Below, in pieces: positions 33,568-41,979 of a DNA stretch of 45,234 nucleotides. Both the position numbers and the translations under genes were made by a program. The notes under the pieces are model-generated. The model worked only from the letters and a program-made list of their open reading frames with translations, ran no database searches and was not told where the DNA came from. Origin of the DNA: Candidatus Lachnoclostridium pullistercoris (GTDB lineage: Bacteria > Bacillota > Clostridia > Lachnospirales > Lachnospiraceae); the NCBI GenBank assembly GCA_019119775.1, contig DWWL01000063.1:1-45234 (forward strand). Reading direction: 5' to 3'. The stretch's first letter is position 1. Each line of letters opens with the position of its first letter.

Positions 33568-34977
33568 TTAACGTTCTCTTCCCTCTCTGTCAATAAGGTG
33601 ATCTTTAACCGTTTTCTCCCCGGAGCGCGCCCTGCTCCATTTCTCCCGGATCGTTCCGATCCATCTTTTCTGACAGGGAAAATCCCCCTTCTCCTCCTTA
33701 AAATACCTCTGGATCCACAGCCAGGCATACAGGACGTCAAACTCCCTGGCAAGCCACGCCTCCGGTTTGGGGAATGCCCGAAAGATGGCGCACACGTAAG
33801 GCTCAATCTGCTGGTTTTCCAGGCATGTGCAGTTCCAGGCATTTCTGGCGATCTCGCAGAATCCGCGGAGCATCCTGCGGCAGTTGGAGGGCGTGGGCAC
33901 AAAGGCTTTCCCCGCCGCCTCCGCGATGGCCGGATGAAGGGAGAGAACGTAATCCCGCCCTTCCTCCACCGCCCTGCGGCTGACCAGCAGGCAGTCCTCC
34001 AGATGTCTTAACGCCCTTTCGTCGGCACCGGACACTCTTCTGTACAGGCTTTCCCTGATTCCCTGCAGCGGCATGATGGACAGCTCTCTGAGGATCTGCT
34101 TCTCCTGCTTTTTTAAGAGAAAGGCGCCGAACAGTTTCTCCGCGACCGTATCTGTTTCCTCCGGCTCCGCCGATCCTGCTCCCGCGCTGCGGACCTTCAG
34201 CATCATGAACAGAGTGTGGCCGCCCACCTGTCCCCAGTATCTGGAAAATTCCTCCCACTCTTTTTCTCCCGGTTCTCCTCCCCAGTAGGCCCGGACAAAG
34301 GGCTCCCACTCTCCTCTCTCCAGTTCCTCCACCCGCACGGCGCTGCACCCGCCCCATCCTTTCGGATCTCTCCTTGTGGTGACCAGAATATGGCAGGGGA
34401 GAGAAAACACCTGCTCCATATAACGGTCCTTTTCCATGTTGCAGTCATCCAGGATCAGCAGAAGCCTCTGCTTTTCCCCTATCCCGGCAAGGATCCTCAG
34501 CTTTTCCCGCGTGTACCTGCCTTTATTTCCATATTTGTCCTGGGAGTAGCGCAGATTGGTGACGGGAACCCGCTCATCGTCCCCGAACAGCATCTGGAAG
34601 TCTCCGCTGCAGGTCAGAAAAAGCATAGCGTCGTACTCGTCCCTGCGGCGAAACCCATATGCCCTGGCGATAGCCGTCTTACCAATCCCGCCGATCCCGT
34701 AAAGGACCGCCGGCCCTTTTCCGCCGCGGAATATTTCCGCGATCTGCTCTAAATACTTCTCTCTCCCGACAAAAACCTCCTCTTCCGGCTCCCAGCATGT
34801 CTCCAGCCGGTGTTCCTTCTTCTTCCAGTACTCCTTTTCCGCCCGGAACAGCTCTTCCAGACACCGTCTCTTTTCCCTTCTGCCCTGAAATCCGCAGGGC
34901 GTATCCCAGTACTTTTTCCGGAGCCTGAACTCCCGCTTTCTCCAGTTCAGCAGTTCCCGCTCCATGTCCTTTTTCAT
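33568..34977 (-). CDS. STAND/NB-ARC-type ATPase
   Basis: A cytosolic 469-residue switch-type P-loop ATPase. The N-terminal ~65 residues are Arg/Lys/Trp-rich. FVGREKYLEQIAEIF (about 69-83) leads into Walker A GIGGIGKTA (94-102). Walker B is RLLLILDD (171-178). The sensor-1 motif ILVTTRRDPKGW lies near 197-208, and GGHTLFM (252-258) is in the place of the NB-ARC GLPLAL motif. Winged-helix and helical regions follow; no TPR or WD sensor repeats are evident, so the sensor may be the partner proteins. Its start overlaps the stop of the preceding gene by 4 bp (ATGA). In bacteria STAND ATPases are signal-transducing or antiphage switches; which applies here is unknown. Confidence 0.83.
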   Translation of the reverse strand: MKKDMERELLNWRKREFRLRKKYWDTPCGFQGRREKRRCLEELFRAEKEYWKKKEHRLETCWEPEEEVFVGREKYLEQIAEIFRGGKGPAVLYGIGGIGKTAIARAYGFRRRDEYDAMLFLTCSGDFQMLFGDDERVPVTNLRYSQDKYGNKGRYTREKLRILAGIGEKQRLLLILDDCNMEKDRYMEQVFSLPCHILVTTRRDPKGWGGCSAVRVEELERGEWEPFVRAYWGGEPGEKEWEEFSRYWGQVGGHTLFMMLKVRSAGAGSAEPEETDTVAEKLFGAFLLKKQEKQILRELSIMPLQGIRESLYRRVSGADERALRHLEDCLLVSRRAVEEGRDYVLSLHPAIAEAAGKAFVPTPSNCRRMLRGFCEIARNAWNCTCLENQQIEPYVCAIFRAFPKPEAWLAREFDVLYAWLWIQRYFKEEKGDFPCQKRWIGTIREKWSRARSGEKTVKDHLIDREGRER

Positions 34978-35963
34978 TCTGCCTCCTCCCAGTACTTCAA
35001 TGCTTTAAAATAAAAAAGCCTCAGGCTGGCATTCTTCCTCTCCTCCAGATAACCATCCAGAAAACGGCTGGATCTCCTGAGCCAGATCCTGCATTCCTCC
35101 GGCTCCTTCCCGGTGCAGCACTCCTCATAAAGCCTGAGATATCCCAGCAGAAGGCGGTCCAGACAGCTCCCGTCCGTCTGAGTGTGGTCCTTATCCAGTC
35201 CCAGATATCCCAGACGCTTCAGCCACGCGCTGACCCGCTTTTCATTCACAAAGGGAGAGGCAAAGATCAGCAGGTGGCGGATCATGGTCTTTCTGGGAAT
35301 CTCCCCGTACAGCTTCATCTGCCGCCCAAACTCCGACGTGTAATTGATGCTGGAAATGTGCCGCCCCACCGATCCTCTGTTTTCCGTCTCCCTGAAATGG
35401 AGATAGCTGCCGGCATCTGTATAATACAGGTGGCGCAGACTGCGGCTGAGATCTGTCCCGGAATGGTACAGCTGCCTCTGCAGCGCCGGGTGCACCTTTT
35501 CCAGATATTCTCTCTTCAGCTCTTCCAAAAGAGCCAGTCTCTCTCTGTATTCTGCGTCTTCCTCTCCCGCCTCAAACACCCGGTCGCAGCGGTCACAGCA
35601 GCCCTGGATCAGAAATACGCTCTCCTCACCGGAAAGCTCCAGCGCCTTTCCCAGCCTCCCGCACTGCTCCCTGCTGACCGGCAGGTGTCTCCCGGTCCTC
35701 CAGTAACGGATCTTCAGGGTATCCGACGGTTTAGCCGGCTCCGCCCCGTACATCCTTCTGTAGAGCAGGGCATCTGCCGCCCCTTTTCCCATATTTCCGT
35801 TCGCCGCCCGGAAACGGTCGTACATCTGCTCCAGCCACCGTTTTTCCGGCCTCTCCTTCTTCCCAAGCTCCAGACATTCCTCCGCTAAATCTGCCAGGAT
35901 CCGTTCTATATCCTGTTCCCCGTTTTTCACCCCGCAAGTTCCCCTTATTTCCGCAAAAGTCAT
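34974..35963 (-). CDS. HTH-like protein of unknown function, first gene of the STAND operon
   Basis: A 329-residue soluble protein. Residues about 82-121, TLKIRYWRTGRHLPVSREQ onward to SGEESVFLIQG, look like a Cro/C1-type helix-turn-helix. CCDRCDRVF follows, a possible metal-binding Cys cluster. The rest is mainly helical, with RQLYHSGTDLSRSLRHLYY and a region ending NASLRLFYFKALKYWEEAE. The start is uncertain: ATG at 35961-35963, a GTG 9 bp upstream, or a GTG about 33 bp downstream behind AAGGGG. It is translationally coupled to the STAND ATPase, so the two probably form a unit, for example DNA-binding partner plus ATPase switch. No family name can be given. Confidence 0.68.
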   Translation of the reverse strand: MTFAEIRGTCGVKNGEQDIERILADLAEECLELGKKERPEKRWLEQMYDRFRAANGNMGKGAADALLYRRMYGAEPAKPSDTLKIRYWRTGRHLPVSREQCGRLGKALELSGEESVFLIQGCCDRCDRVFEAGEEDAEYRERLALLEELKREYLEKVHPALQRQLYHSGTDLSRSLRHLYYTDAGSYLHFRETENRGSVGRHISSINYTSEFGRQMKLYGEIPRKTMIRHLLIFASPFVNEKRVSAWLKRLGYLGLDKDHTQTDGSCLDRLLLGYLRLYEECCTGKEPEECRIWLRRSSRFLDGYLEERKNASLRLFYFKALKYWEEAE

Positions 35964-36043
35964 ATTGATCACTGGCTCAACCTTATCATCTCACGGTTCC
36001 CATGACAACGATGTGAAGTTTAACATTTTGCCGGAAATACAGT

Positions 36044-36101
36044 AAAACTGCGGCCCAGCCGGGCCGGGAGATGATCCCGCCTCAGCTGAAGCCGCAGTTT
36101 T
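36044..36101 (-). terminator. Terminator of topB
   Basis: On the minus strand AAAACTGCGGC pairs with GCCGCAGTTTT around an inner GC-rich region. It begins about 15 bp after the topB stop. The T tail is short. Confidence 0.7.
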
Positions 36102-36114
36102 CATAAAATGTGTT

Positions 36115-38328
36115 CTATTTTTTCAGTTTTGCCAGCGCCTCCGCAAACGCGTTGTTTAAGGGCGCTTCCGCCTCTTTTCTCTGCTGGTTTAAATACCTGG
36201 CCACGTCCCGTTTGCTGACGCCGGCCCCCTCCTTCTTCCTCCGCTCCTGGAAGGAGGAGAGCTTCTCCTTATAGCCGCATCTGCACACAAAGATCTGGCC
36301 GTCTCCGTGGCCCCGCAGCTCCATCTTCTTGTGGCATTTGGGGCAGCGGGCGTTGGATGTGCGGGAAACCGTCTCCCGGTAGCCGCACTCCCGGTCCTGA
36401 CATACCAGCATCTCGCTGTTTTTCCCCTTCACCGCCAGCAGCCGCTTTCCGCATCTGGGGCAGCGCTTGTTGGTCAGGTTGTCATGGCGGAAAGTTCCCT
36501 CGCCCTGCCTGATCTGACTGATCAGGTCCACCGTGTATCCGCGGATATCTTTCATAAACGCGGCCCGCTTCAGATTTCCCTTCGCGATCTTTGACAGCCG
36601 CATCTCCCAGTCTGCCGTCAGTTCCGGCTTGCGCAGGTCCTCCGGCACCAGCTCCAGCAGCTGTTTTGCCTTGGAGGTGAGGAAAATGTCCTCTCCCCGC
36701 TTCTCCAGAAGAAAGCTCTTGAACAGCTTTTCAATAATATCCGCCCTGGTGGCCACCGTCCCCAGCCCGCCGGTCTCCCCCAGCGTCTTTGCCATGGCCT
36801 TGTCGCCGCTCTCCATGTAGGCCGCAGGATTTTCCATGGCGGAAAGAAGAGTGGCCTCCGTAAACGGAGCCGGCGGCTTTGTCTTCCCCTCAGTGATGGT
36901 AAAATGAAGACCGGTAAAACGGTCCCCCTTCCCGATGGAAGGCAGCTTCTGCTCCCGGACAGCCTTTCCCGCCTCCAGGTCGCGTCCCGTCTCCTCGTCC
37001 TCCCAGTCGTCTCCGCCCGCCTCGTAGACTTCCTTCCAGCCGGCGGCTTTCACCGTTTTTCCACCGGCGGCGAAGATTTCTCCGCCGATATCCACAGTCA
37101 GACTCACCTGTTCGTACTCAAACGGTGGATAGAGGACTGCCAGGAACCGGCGCACCACCAGATCGTAGATCCGCCTCTCGTCAATGGTCATATGTTCCAG
37201 ACTGACAAACTGCTCCGTGGGGATGATGGCGTGGTGGTCCGATACTTTTGCGTCGTTGACAAATGAGGCCTTGGCCGAAAAGGTCTGGTTTAACAGTTTT
37301 CCCGCCAGTTTCCGGTAGGGACCCGTGCCGCAGGCTCTCAGGCGCTCCTTTAAGGTCGGCACGATGTCGCTGCTTAAATACCTGGAATCGGTCCTGGGGT
37401 AGGTGAGAACCTTGTGGTTCTCATAAAGCCTCTGCATAATGTTCAGCGTCTCTTTTGCAGAATAGTGAAAACGGCGGTTGGCCTCCCGCTGCAGCTCTGT
37501 CAGATCATAGAGCAGGGGAGCCGGCGTCTTCTTCGCCGTCCGCTTCACCTCCGTCACCACTCCGTCTTTTCCGCGAAGTTCCTTCTCCAGGGCGGTGATC
37601 CTGTTTTTGTCAAAGGAGCGGTAGCTGCCGGACTTCTCATCCCGCCAGGTAAGAGTCACTCCCGGCGTGCCGTAGGCTGTCAGCCCGTAGTAAGGCTTCG
37701 GCACAAACTCCCTGATCTCCTTCTCTCTCTTTGCGATAATGGCCAGAGTGGGCGTCTGCACCCGGCCGCAGGAGAGCTGGGCGTTGTATTTGCAGGTGAG
37801 GGCCCTGGTGGCGTTGATTCCCACCAGCCAGTCCGCCTCCGCCCGGCACATGGCCGCGTCGTAGAGAGGTTCGTATTCCTTCCCGTCCCGGAGATGGGCA
37901 AAACCTTCCCGGATGGCCTTGTCCGTGACTGATGAGATCCAGAGCCGCTTTAAGGGCTTATCTGTCCCCGCCTTCTTTAAGATCAGGCGGGCCACCAGCT
38001 CTCCCTCTCTCCCGGCGTCGGTGGCAATGACGATCTCTCCCACATCTTTCCTGTGGATCTGGTTTCTCACCGCCTTAAACTGCTTTGCCGTCTGCCCGAT
38101 CACTTCCAGCTTGAACGGCTCCGGCATCATGGGAAGATCCTCCATCTTCCACTCTCTGTATTTGGGATCATAGCTCTCCGGGTCCGCCAGCTCCACCAGA
38201 TGGCCCAGCCCCCAGGTAACGATGTATCTGTCTCCCTCCAGCGCTCCGTCAGCCTGTTTTCTGCATCCCAGCACCCTGGCGATGTCACGGCCTACGGAAG
38301 GCTTTTCCGCAATGACTAAAGTTTTCAT
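36115..38328 (-). CDS. topB: DNA topoisomerase III (type IA)
   Basis: A type IA topoisomerase of 737 residues that decatenates and relaxes DNA. It begins MKTLVIAEKPSVGRDIARVL with the TOPRIM Glu. The TOPRIM Asp motif IATDAGREGELVARLI is near residues 105-120. The active-site Tyr is in KVLTYPRTDSRYLSSDIV (about 310-330). Two C-terminal Cys4 zinc-finger-like segments are present: CPRCGKRL...CQDRECGY and CPKCHKKM...CRCGYKE. The ATG at 38326-38328 follows AAGGAAGATC and a consensus promoter. The upstream frame extension lacks similarity. TopB copies occur both as housekeeping genes and in conjugative elements; nothing nearby suggests the latter. Confidence 0.95.
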   Translation of the reverse strand: MKTLVIAEKPSVGRDIARVLGCRKQADGALEGDRYIVTWGLGHLVELADPESYDPKYREWKMEDLPMMPEPFKLEVIGQTAKQFKAVRNQIHRKDVGEIVIATDAGREGELVARLILKKAGTDKPLKRLWISSVTDKAIREGFAHLRDGKEYEPLYDAAMCRAEADWLVGINATRALTCKYNAQLSCGRVQTPTLAIIAKREKEIREFVPKPYYGLTAYGTPGVTLTWRDEKSGSYRSFDKNRITALEKELRGKDGVVTEVKRTAKKTPAPLLYDLTELQREANRRFHYSAKETLNIMQRLYENHKVLTYPRTDSRYLSSDIVPTLKERLRACGTGPYRKLAGKLLNQTFSAKASFVNDAKVSDHHAIIPTEQFVSLEHMTIDERRIYDLVVRRFLAVLYPPFEYEQVSLTVDIGGEIFAAGGKTVKAAGWKEVYEAGGDDWEDEETGRDLEAGKAVREQKLPSIGKGDRFTGLHFTITEGKTKPPAPFTEATLLSAMENPAAYMESGDKAMAKTLGETGGLGTVATRADIIEKLFKSFLLEKRGEDIFLTSKAKQLLELVPEDLRKPELTADWEMRLSKIAKGNLKRAAFMKDIRGYTVDLISQIRQGEGTFRHDNLTNKRCPRCGKRLLAVKGKNSEMLVCQDRECGYRETVSRTSNARCPKCHKKMELRGHGDGQIFVCRCGYKEKLSSFQERRKKEGAGVSKRDVARYLNQQRKEAEAPLNNAFAEALAKLKK

Positions 38329-38415
38329 CCGATCTTCCTTTCTTTTTCTCCCCGTGCCCAGCCGGAACCTGCCGGACATCCCGCCGGCCTCCCCCGGCGG
38401 GGCGCTGCTTTTTGT

Positions 38416-38444
38416 ATTATAATCAAAAACAGGGGCGGGAGCAA
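38416..38444 (-). promoter_or_regulatory. Promoter of topB
   Basis: On the minus strand TTGCTC (38439-38444), a 17-bp spacer and a perfect TATAAT (38416-38421), about 88 bp upstream of the topB start. Confidence 0.72.
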
Positions 38445-38483
38445 GTGGGGCCCGCTGGGCGGTCCCCGGGGAGCGTTTTTATA

Positions 38484-38524
38484 TTTTTATATAACAGGGG
38501 ACAAAGTTTCCTGTCATATAAAAA
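38484..38524. repeat. Inverted repeat with 15-bp arms between topB and the SIMPL gene
   Basis: TTTTTATATAACAGG (38484-38498) pairs with CCTGTCATATAAAAA (38510-38524) at 14 of 15 positions around an 11-nt loop. It contains the same AACAGGGGAC-N4-TTTCCTG dyad seen at 23883-23903. It overlaps the T tail of the SIMPL gene terminator. Confidence 0.6.
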
Positions 38525-38554
38525 CGGACGGCGGAAAAATTCTTCCGCCATCCG
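38519..38554 (-). terminator. Terminator of the SIMPL lipoprotein gene
   Basis: On the minus strand CGGATGGCGGAA pairs with TTCCGCCGTCCG, with one mismatch, followed by TTTTTATAT. It begins 16 bp after the stop. Confidence 0.8.
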
Positions 38555-38569
38555 TTATTTCTGATTTTT

Positions 38570-39352
38570 CTACCGGTTCACCGCGTACTCCACCAAAATA
38601 TTGGCCTCCACGCTCACCTGACCGGGCATCACAGCCGCACCTGCCGCGGCAGCCGGAGCCGATCCAGCGTCCTCAGTGCTCATATTAGAAATCGCTGTGT
38701 ACCTGGCTGCGCTGTTGGTGCCGCGCTCCTCGATCTTCACAATATCCCCCAGACTGCAGCCGCCGGCTATCGCCATGGCGTTGGCCTTTTCATAAGCCGA
38801 TTCCACCGCCATTCCCAGAGCCTTTTCGTAGCTCTCGTCGTACTGGCTGGACATGTAATTGACTGCCTGAATGTTGTTTACTCCGGCGTTCACCGCCGCC
38901 ATAAGCACGTCGCCCACAGCGTCAATGGCCACGTCAGAGACAGTGATCGTCGTCTCCATGGTATACCCGGTGATCGTCTGCCCGTTCTCCCAGTCATAGA
39001 CGGGATAGAGGCTGTAATCGGAAGTCTGAATGGAACTTTCCTGGATTCCCTGGGCCTTCAAAGCCTCCGTCACCTGGTTCACCGCCTGGCTGTTGGCCGT
39101 CTGGCAGCTCTGGGCATCCGCCTCCTGGCTGGTGACAGACAAATCCAGCTCCGCAATATCGGGAGTCACCTTCACTTCCTCGCTGGCCGTCACGGAAATC
39201 ACCTGATCCTCCACATTTGTCACCTGTATGGAAGACGGAACGGTGACATTTCCCGACGCCGGCGCCGCCCCGCATCCTGTCAGGCCGACGGCCCCGGCCA
39301 GGCACAGGCTTCCCGCCAGAAATCTCCGCACCGCTGTCATATTTCTCTTCAT
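38570..39352 (-). CDS. SIMPL-domain (DUF541) lipoprotein
   Basis: A surface lipoprotein of 260 residues. The ATG at 39350-39352 is chosen because GGAGG lies 8 nt upstream; another ATG 6 bp earlier is too close to it. The signal peptide ends in lipobox LTGC (Cys27). The SIMPL/DUF541 fold covers about residues 50-260. It includes VISVTASEEVKVTPDIAELD, SVTSQEADAQSCQTANSQAV, IQTSDYSLYPVYDWENGQTI, YTMETTITVSD and ALGMAVESAYEKANAMA. SIMPL proteins are often linked to oxidative or cell-envelope stress, but the molecular role is unknown. It is monocistronic. Confidence 0.88.
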   Translation of the reverse strand: MKRNMTAVRRFLAGSLCLAGAVGLTGCGAAPASGNVTVPSSIQVTNVEDQVISVTASEEVKVTPDIAELDLSVTSQEADAQSCQTANSQAVNQVTEALKAQGIQESSIQTSDYSLYPVYDWENGQTITGYTMETTITVSDVAIDAVGDVLMAAVNAGVNNIQAVNYMSSQYDESYEKALGMAVESAYEKANAMAIAGGCSLGDIVKIEERGTNSAARYTAISNMSTEDAGSAPAAAAGAAVMPGQVSVEANILVEYAVNR

Positions 39353-39551
39353 AATCATTTCCTCCTTCTGTCATGGCCGTCCTCTCCGGCCGTTTTGTCC
39401 TGATCTCATCCTGCCGCGGACACAGCCTGCGGCAGCCGCCTGCTGACGTCCCGCACAGGCGGGACCGGCAGATCCGCTTTTGTTCATTCTACCATAACAG
39501 AAGGGAAAATTTATTGCTTTTCCTTTAAACTTCGCTTACTATTTCTGTCTG

Positions 39552-41180
39552 TCAGTCGTCCTTCTCCGTCATCTCAAACACCTGACGTTTTCTGGCCATC
39601 TCATCGCTTGCCAGGTACTCGTCGTAGGTGGTGATCTTGTCGATCAGCTGGCCGTTTACGATCTCCATGATCCGGTTGGCCGTCGTCTCCACGATCTGGT
39701 GGTCACGGGAGGAGAAGATCAGCACACCCGGGAATTTGATCAGGCCGTTGTTCAGAGCGGTGATCGCCTCCATGTCCAGATGGTCCGTGGGCTCATCCAG
39801 CATGAGCACGTTTGCGCCGGAAATCATCAGCTTGGACAGCATGCAGCGCACTTTCTCGCCTCCGGAGAGCACTTTCACCTTCTTCACGCCGTCCTCGCCG
39901 GCAAAGAGCATTCTTCCCAGGAAGCCGCGGACATAGGTCACGTCCTTCTCCTCAGAATACTGGGTCAGCCACTCCACGATGGTATCCTCGTTGTCAAACT
40001 CCGCGGAGTTGTCCTTCGGGAAATAAGCCTGGGTGGTGGTAAGGCCCCACTTGTAGCTGCCCTCATCCGGCTCCATCTCTCCCGCCAGAATCTGGAACAG
40101 CACTGTCTTCGCCCGCTCGTTGGGACCCACGAGAGCCACCTTGTCCTCACGGTTTAAGATGAAGGAGATATCGTCCAGAATCTTCTCCCCGTCGATGGTC
40201 TTGGAAATGTGCTCCACCGTCAGCACCTCGTTTCCGATCTCCCGGTTGGGGCGGAAATCAATGTAGGGGTATTTCCGGCTGGAAGGACGGATGTCATCCA
40301 GCTCGATCTTCTCCAGAGCTCTCTTTCTGGAGGTCGCCTGCTTGGATTTGGAGGCGTTGGCGGAGAACCGCTGGATAAATTCCTGCAGCTCCTTGATCTT
40401 CTCCTCTTTCTTCCGGTTGGCCTCCTTCATCTGACGGATCATCAGCTGGCTGGACTCATACCAGAAATCATAGTTTCCGGCATAGAGCTGAATCTTTCCG
40501 TAGTCGATGTCCGCGATGTGGGTGCAGACTTTGTTAAGGAAATAACGGTCGTGGGACACCACGATCACCGTATTCTCAAAATTGATGAGGAACTCTTCCA
40601 GCCATGCGATGGCATCCAGATCCAGATGGTTGGTAGGCTCGTCCAAAAGCAGGATGTCCGGGTTGCCGAAAAGCGCCTGGGCGAGCAGCACCTTCACCTT
40701 CTGGGCGCCGGTCAGGTCCTTCATCAGGCTGTAGTGGTACTCCGTCTCGATTCCCAGCCCGTTTAACAGGTTGGCCGCGTCGGACTCCGCCTCCCAGCCG
40801 TTCATGGAGGCGAATTCTCCCTCCAGCTCAGCAGCCTTGATGCCATCCTCGTCGGTGAAATCCTCCTTCATGTAGATGGCGTCTTTCTCCTTCATGATCT
40901 CATACAGCCTGGCGTTTCCCATGATGACAGTGTCCAGCACCTGGAACTCATCGTATTTAAAATGATCCTGCTGCAGGAAGGAAAGCCGCTCCCCCTGGCC
41001 GATGGTCACCTCGCCGGAGGTGGGCTCCAGCTGGCCGGACAGGATCTTTAAAAATGTAGACTTTCCGGCGCCGTTCGCTCCGATGACGCCGTAGCAGTTG
41101 CCCTCCGTAAACTTAATGTTCACGTCCTCAAACAACGCTTTTTTTCCTACTCTCAGTGTAATATTATTTGCACTAATCAT
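39552..41180 (-). CDS. ABC-F family ATPase (YbiT-like) with altered second Walker A
   Basis: A soluble 542-residue protein with two ABC domains and no membrane helices, expected to act on ribosomes. Domain 1 is canonical: GANGAGKST (about 34-42), LTGAQKVKVLLAQAL and [12 protein letters not shown]. The linker (about 250-300) contains KKEEKIKELQEFIQRFSAN and many basic residues. Domain 2 has GPNERAKTVLF in place of GPNGAGKTT, yet keeps LSGGEKVRCML and MLDEPTDHLD. The final switch region reads FSSRDHQIV, with Arg in place of His of the usual S-H-D. The ATG at 41178-41180 was used. YbiT-type members vary in this second site. It is preceded by the terminator of the next gene upstream, so it is probably monocistronic. 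Confidence 0.9.
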   Translation of the reverse strand: MISANNITLRVGKKALFEDVNIKFTEGNCYGVIGANGAGKSTFLKILSGQLEPTSGEVTIGQGERLSFLQQDHFKYDEFQVLDTVIMGNARLYEIMKEKDAIYMKEDFTDEDGIKAAELEGEFASMNGWEAESDAANLLNGLGIETEYHYSLMKDLTGAQKVKVLLAQALFGNPDILLLDEPTNHLDLDAIAWLEEFLINFENTVIVVSHDRYFLNKVCTHIADIDYGKIQLYAGNYDFWYESSQLMIRQMKEANRKKEEKIKELQEFIQRFSANASKSKQATSRKRALEKIELDDIRPSSRKYPYIDFRPNREIGNEVLTVEHISKTIDGEKILDDISFILNREDKVALVGPNERAKTVLFQILAGEMEPDEGSYKWGLTTTQAYFPKDNSAEFDNEDTIVEWLTQYSEEKDVTYVRGFLGRMLFAGEDGVKKVKVLSGGEKVRCMLSKLMISGANVLMLDEPTDHLDMEAITALNNGLIKFPGVLIFSSRDHQIVETTANRIMEIVNGQLIDKITTYDEYLASDEMARKRQVFEMTEKDD

Positions 41181-41223
41181 TCTTCTGACTCCTTATAGGT
41201 TTCCCTGTGGTTGTTTGCGCCTG

Positions 41224-41250
41224 AAAAGAGGGGTCAAAACTGGCCCCTCT
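41224..41250 (-). terminator. Terminator of the small lipoprotein gene
   Basis: On the minus strand AGAGGGG pairs with CCCCTCT around a 10-nt loop, followed by TTTT. It lies about 100 bp after the lipoprotein stop. Confidence 0.65.
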
Positions 41251-41352
41251 CTCTGTTATCAATCTTATTGTACAGGTTTTTCCTGATTTTTCAAGGTTTT
41301 TCGGAATTTTTCCCGCCTGCATTCCGGAAATTTTCCCGCCGGACAGCCCCTT

Positions 41353-41739
41353 TTACTGGGCGTCGGTGATCAGGAGGGCGTAATTCATTCCGTCCCGCTC
41401 CTCATAGGTGATCGTGACCATGGTTCCTTCCACCTGGTCGCCTTTCATCTCCACCTTCGTGTCCTCTTTCAAGTAGCTCTCCTCAGAGCCGTCCTCCGTC
41501 CGGATGGTGATGGAGCTCATGCCTGCCGCCACGATCTCTCCGGTGACGGTCAGCTCCTCTTTCGCCTCTTCCGTCTGGCTTTCTTCCTCTGTCTGACTTT
41601 CCTCCTCAGCCGTCGTCTCTTCTGTCTCTGTCTCTGCGGCGGTCTGACTCTCTTTTGTATCTTTTCCCCCGCAGGCCGTCATGACAGCCGCCAGGACCAG
41701 AACTGCCGCTGCGGCAGCCGCGATCATTTTTTTCTTCAT
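41353..41739 (-). CDS. Small lipoprotein with a C-terminal OB/DUF5666-like beta domain
   Basis: A 128-residue lipoprotein. The signal peptide ends in lipobox MTAC (Cys23). A Glu/Thr/Ser-rich linker (about 27-62) contains tandem EEESQTEE units. The C-terminal ~65 residues are beta-rich: LTVTGEIVAAGMSSITIRTE, SYLKEDTKVEMKG and TMVTITYEERDG. This resembles small OB-like domains such as DUF5666, but that is a weak match by eye. GGAGGAGG lies 10 nt before the ATG. The function is unknown. It ends with a terminator and is transcribed alone. Confidence 0.75.
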   Translation of the reverse strand: MKKKMIAAAAAAVLVLAAVMTACGGKDTKESQTAAETETEETTAEEESQTEEESQTEEAKEELTVTGEIVAAGMSSITIRTEDGSEESYLKEDTKVEMKGDQVEGTMVTITYEERDGMNYALLITDAQ

Positions 41740-41839
41740 TCTGCATCAACCTCCTCCCGGTTCATAGCTTCAGCATACCCCATCAGTTTCCGTTTGTAAA
41801 GTGTGCAAAGTCTTAATATTTCCCGCCGAAAATCTTACG

Positions 41840-41881
41840 GCCAGGAGACGGCCATTTTCCGGCTCCCGTCCGTCTCCTGGC
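41840..41881. repeat. 12-bp-stem hairpin downstream of the DUF1576 gene
   Basis: GCCAGGAGACGG (41840-41851) and CCGTCTCCTGGC (41870-41881) form a perfect 12-bp stem with an 18-nt loop. There is no T run next to it on either strand. It lies about 100 bp after the DUF1576 stop and could act as a transcript 3'-end structure. Confidence 0.6.
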
Positions 41882-41979
41882 TGCCGTCTTCCGGCCGCGG
41901 CCGGCCGCCGCCCGGCTGTCTTCCAGCTTCTCTCTTCCGGCGCCGCGGCAGAGCCTGCGGCCGTCCGGATTCTCCCGCA

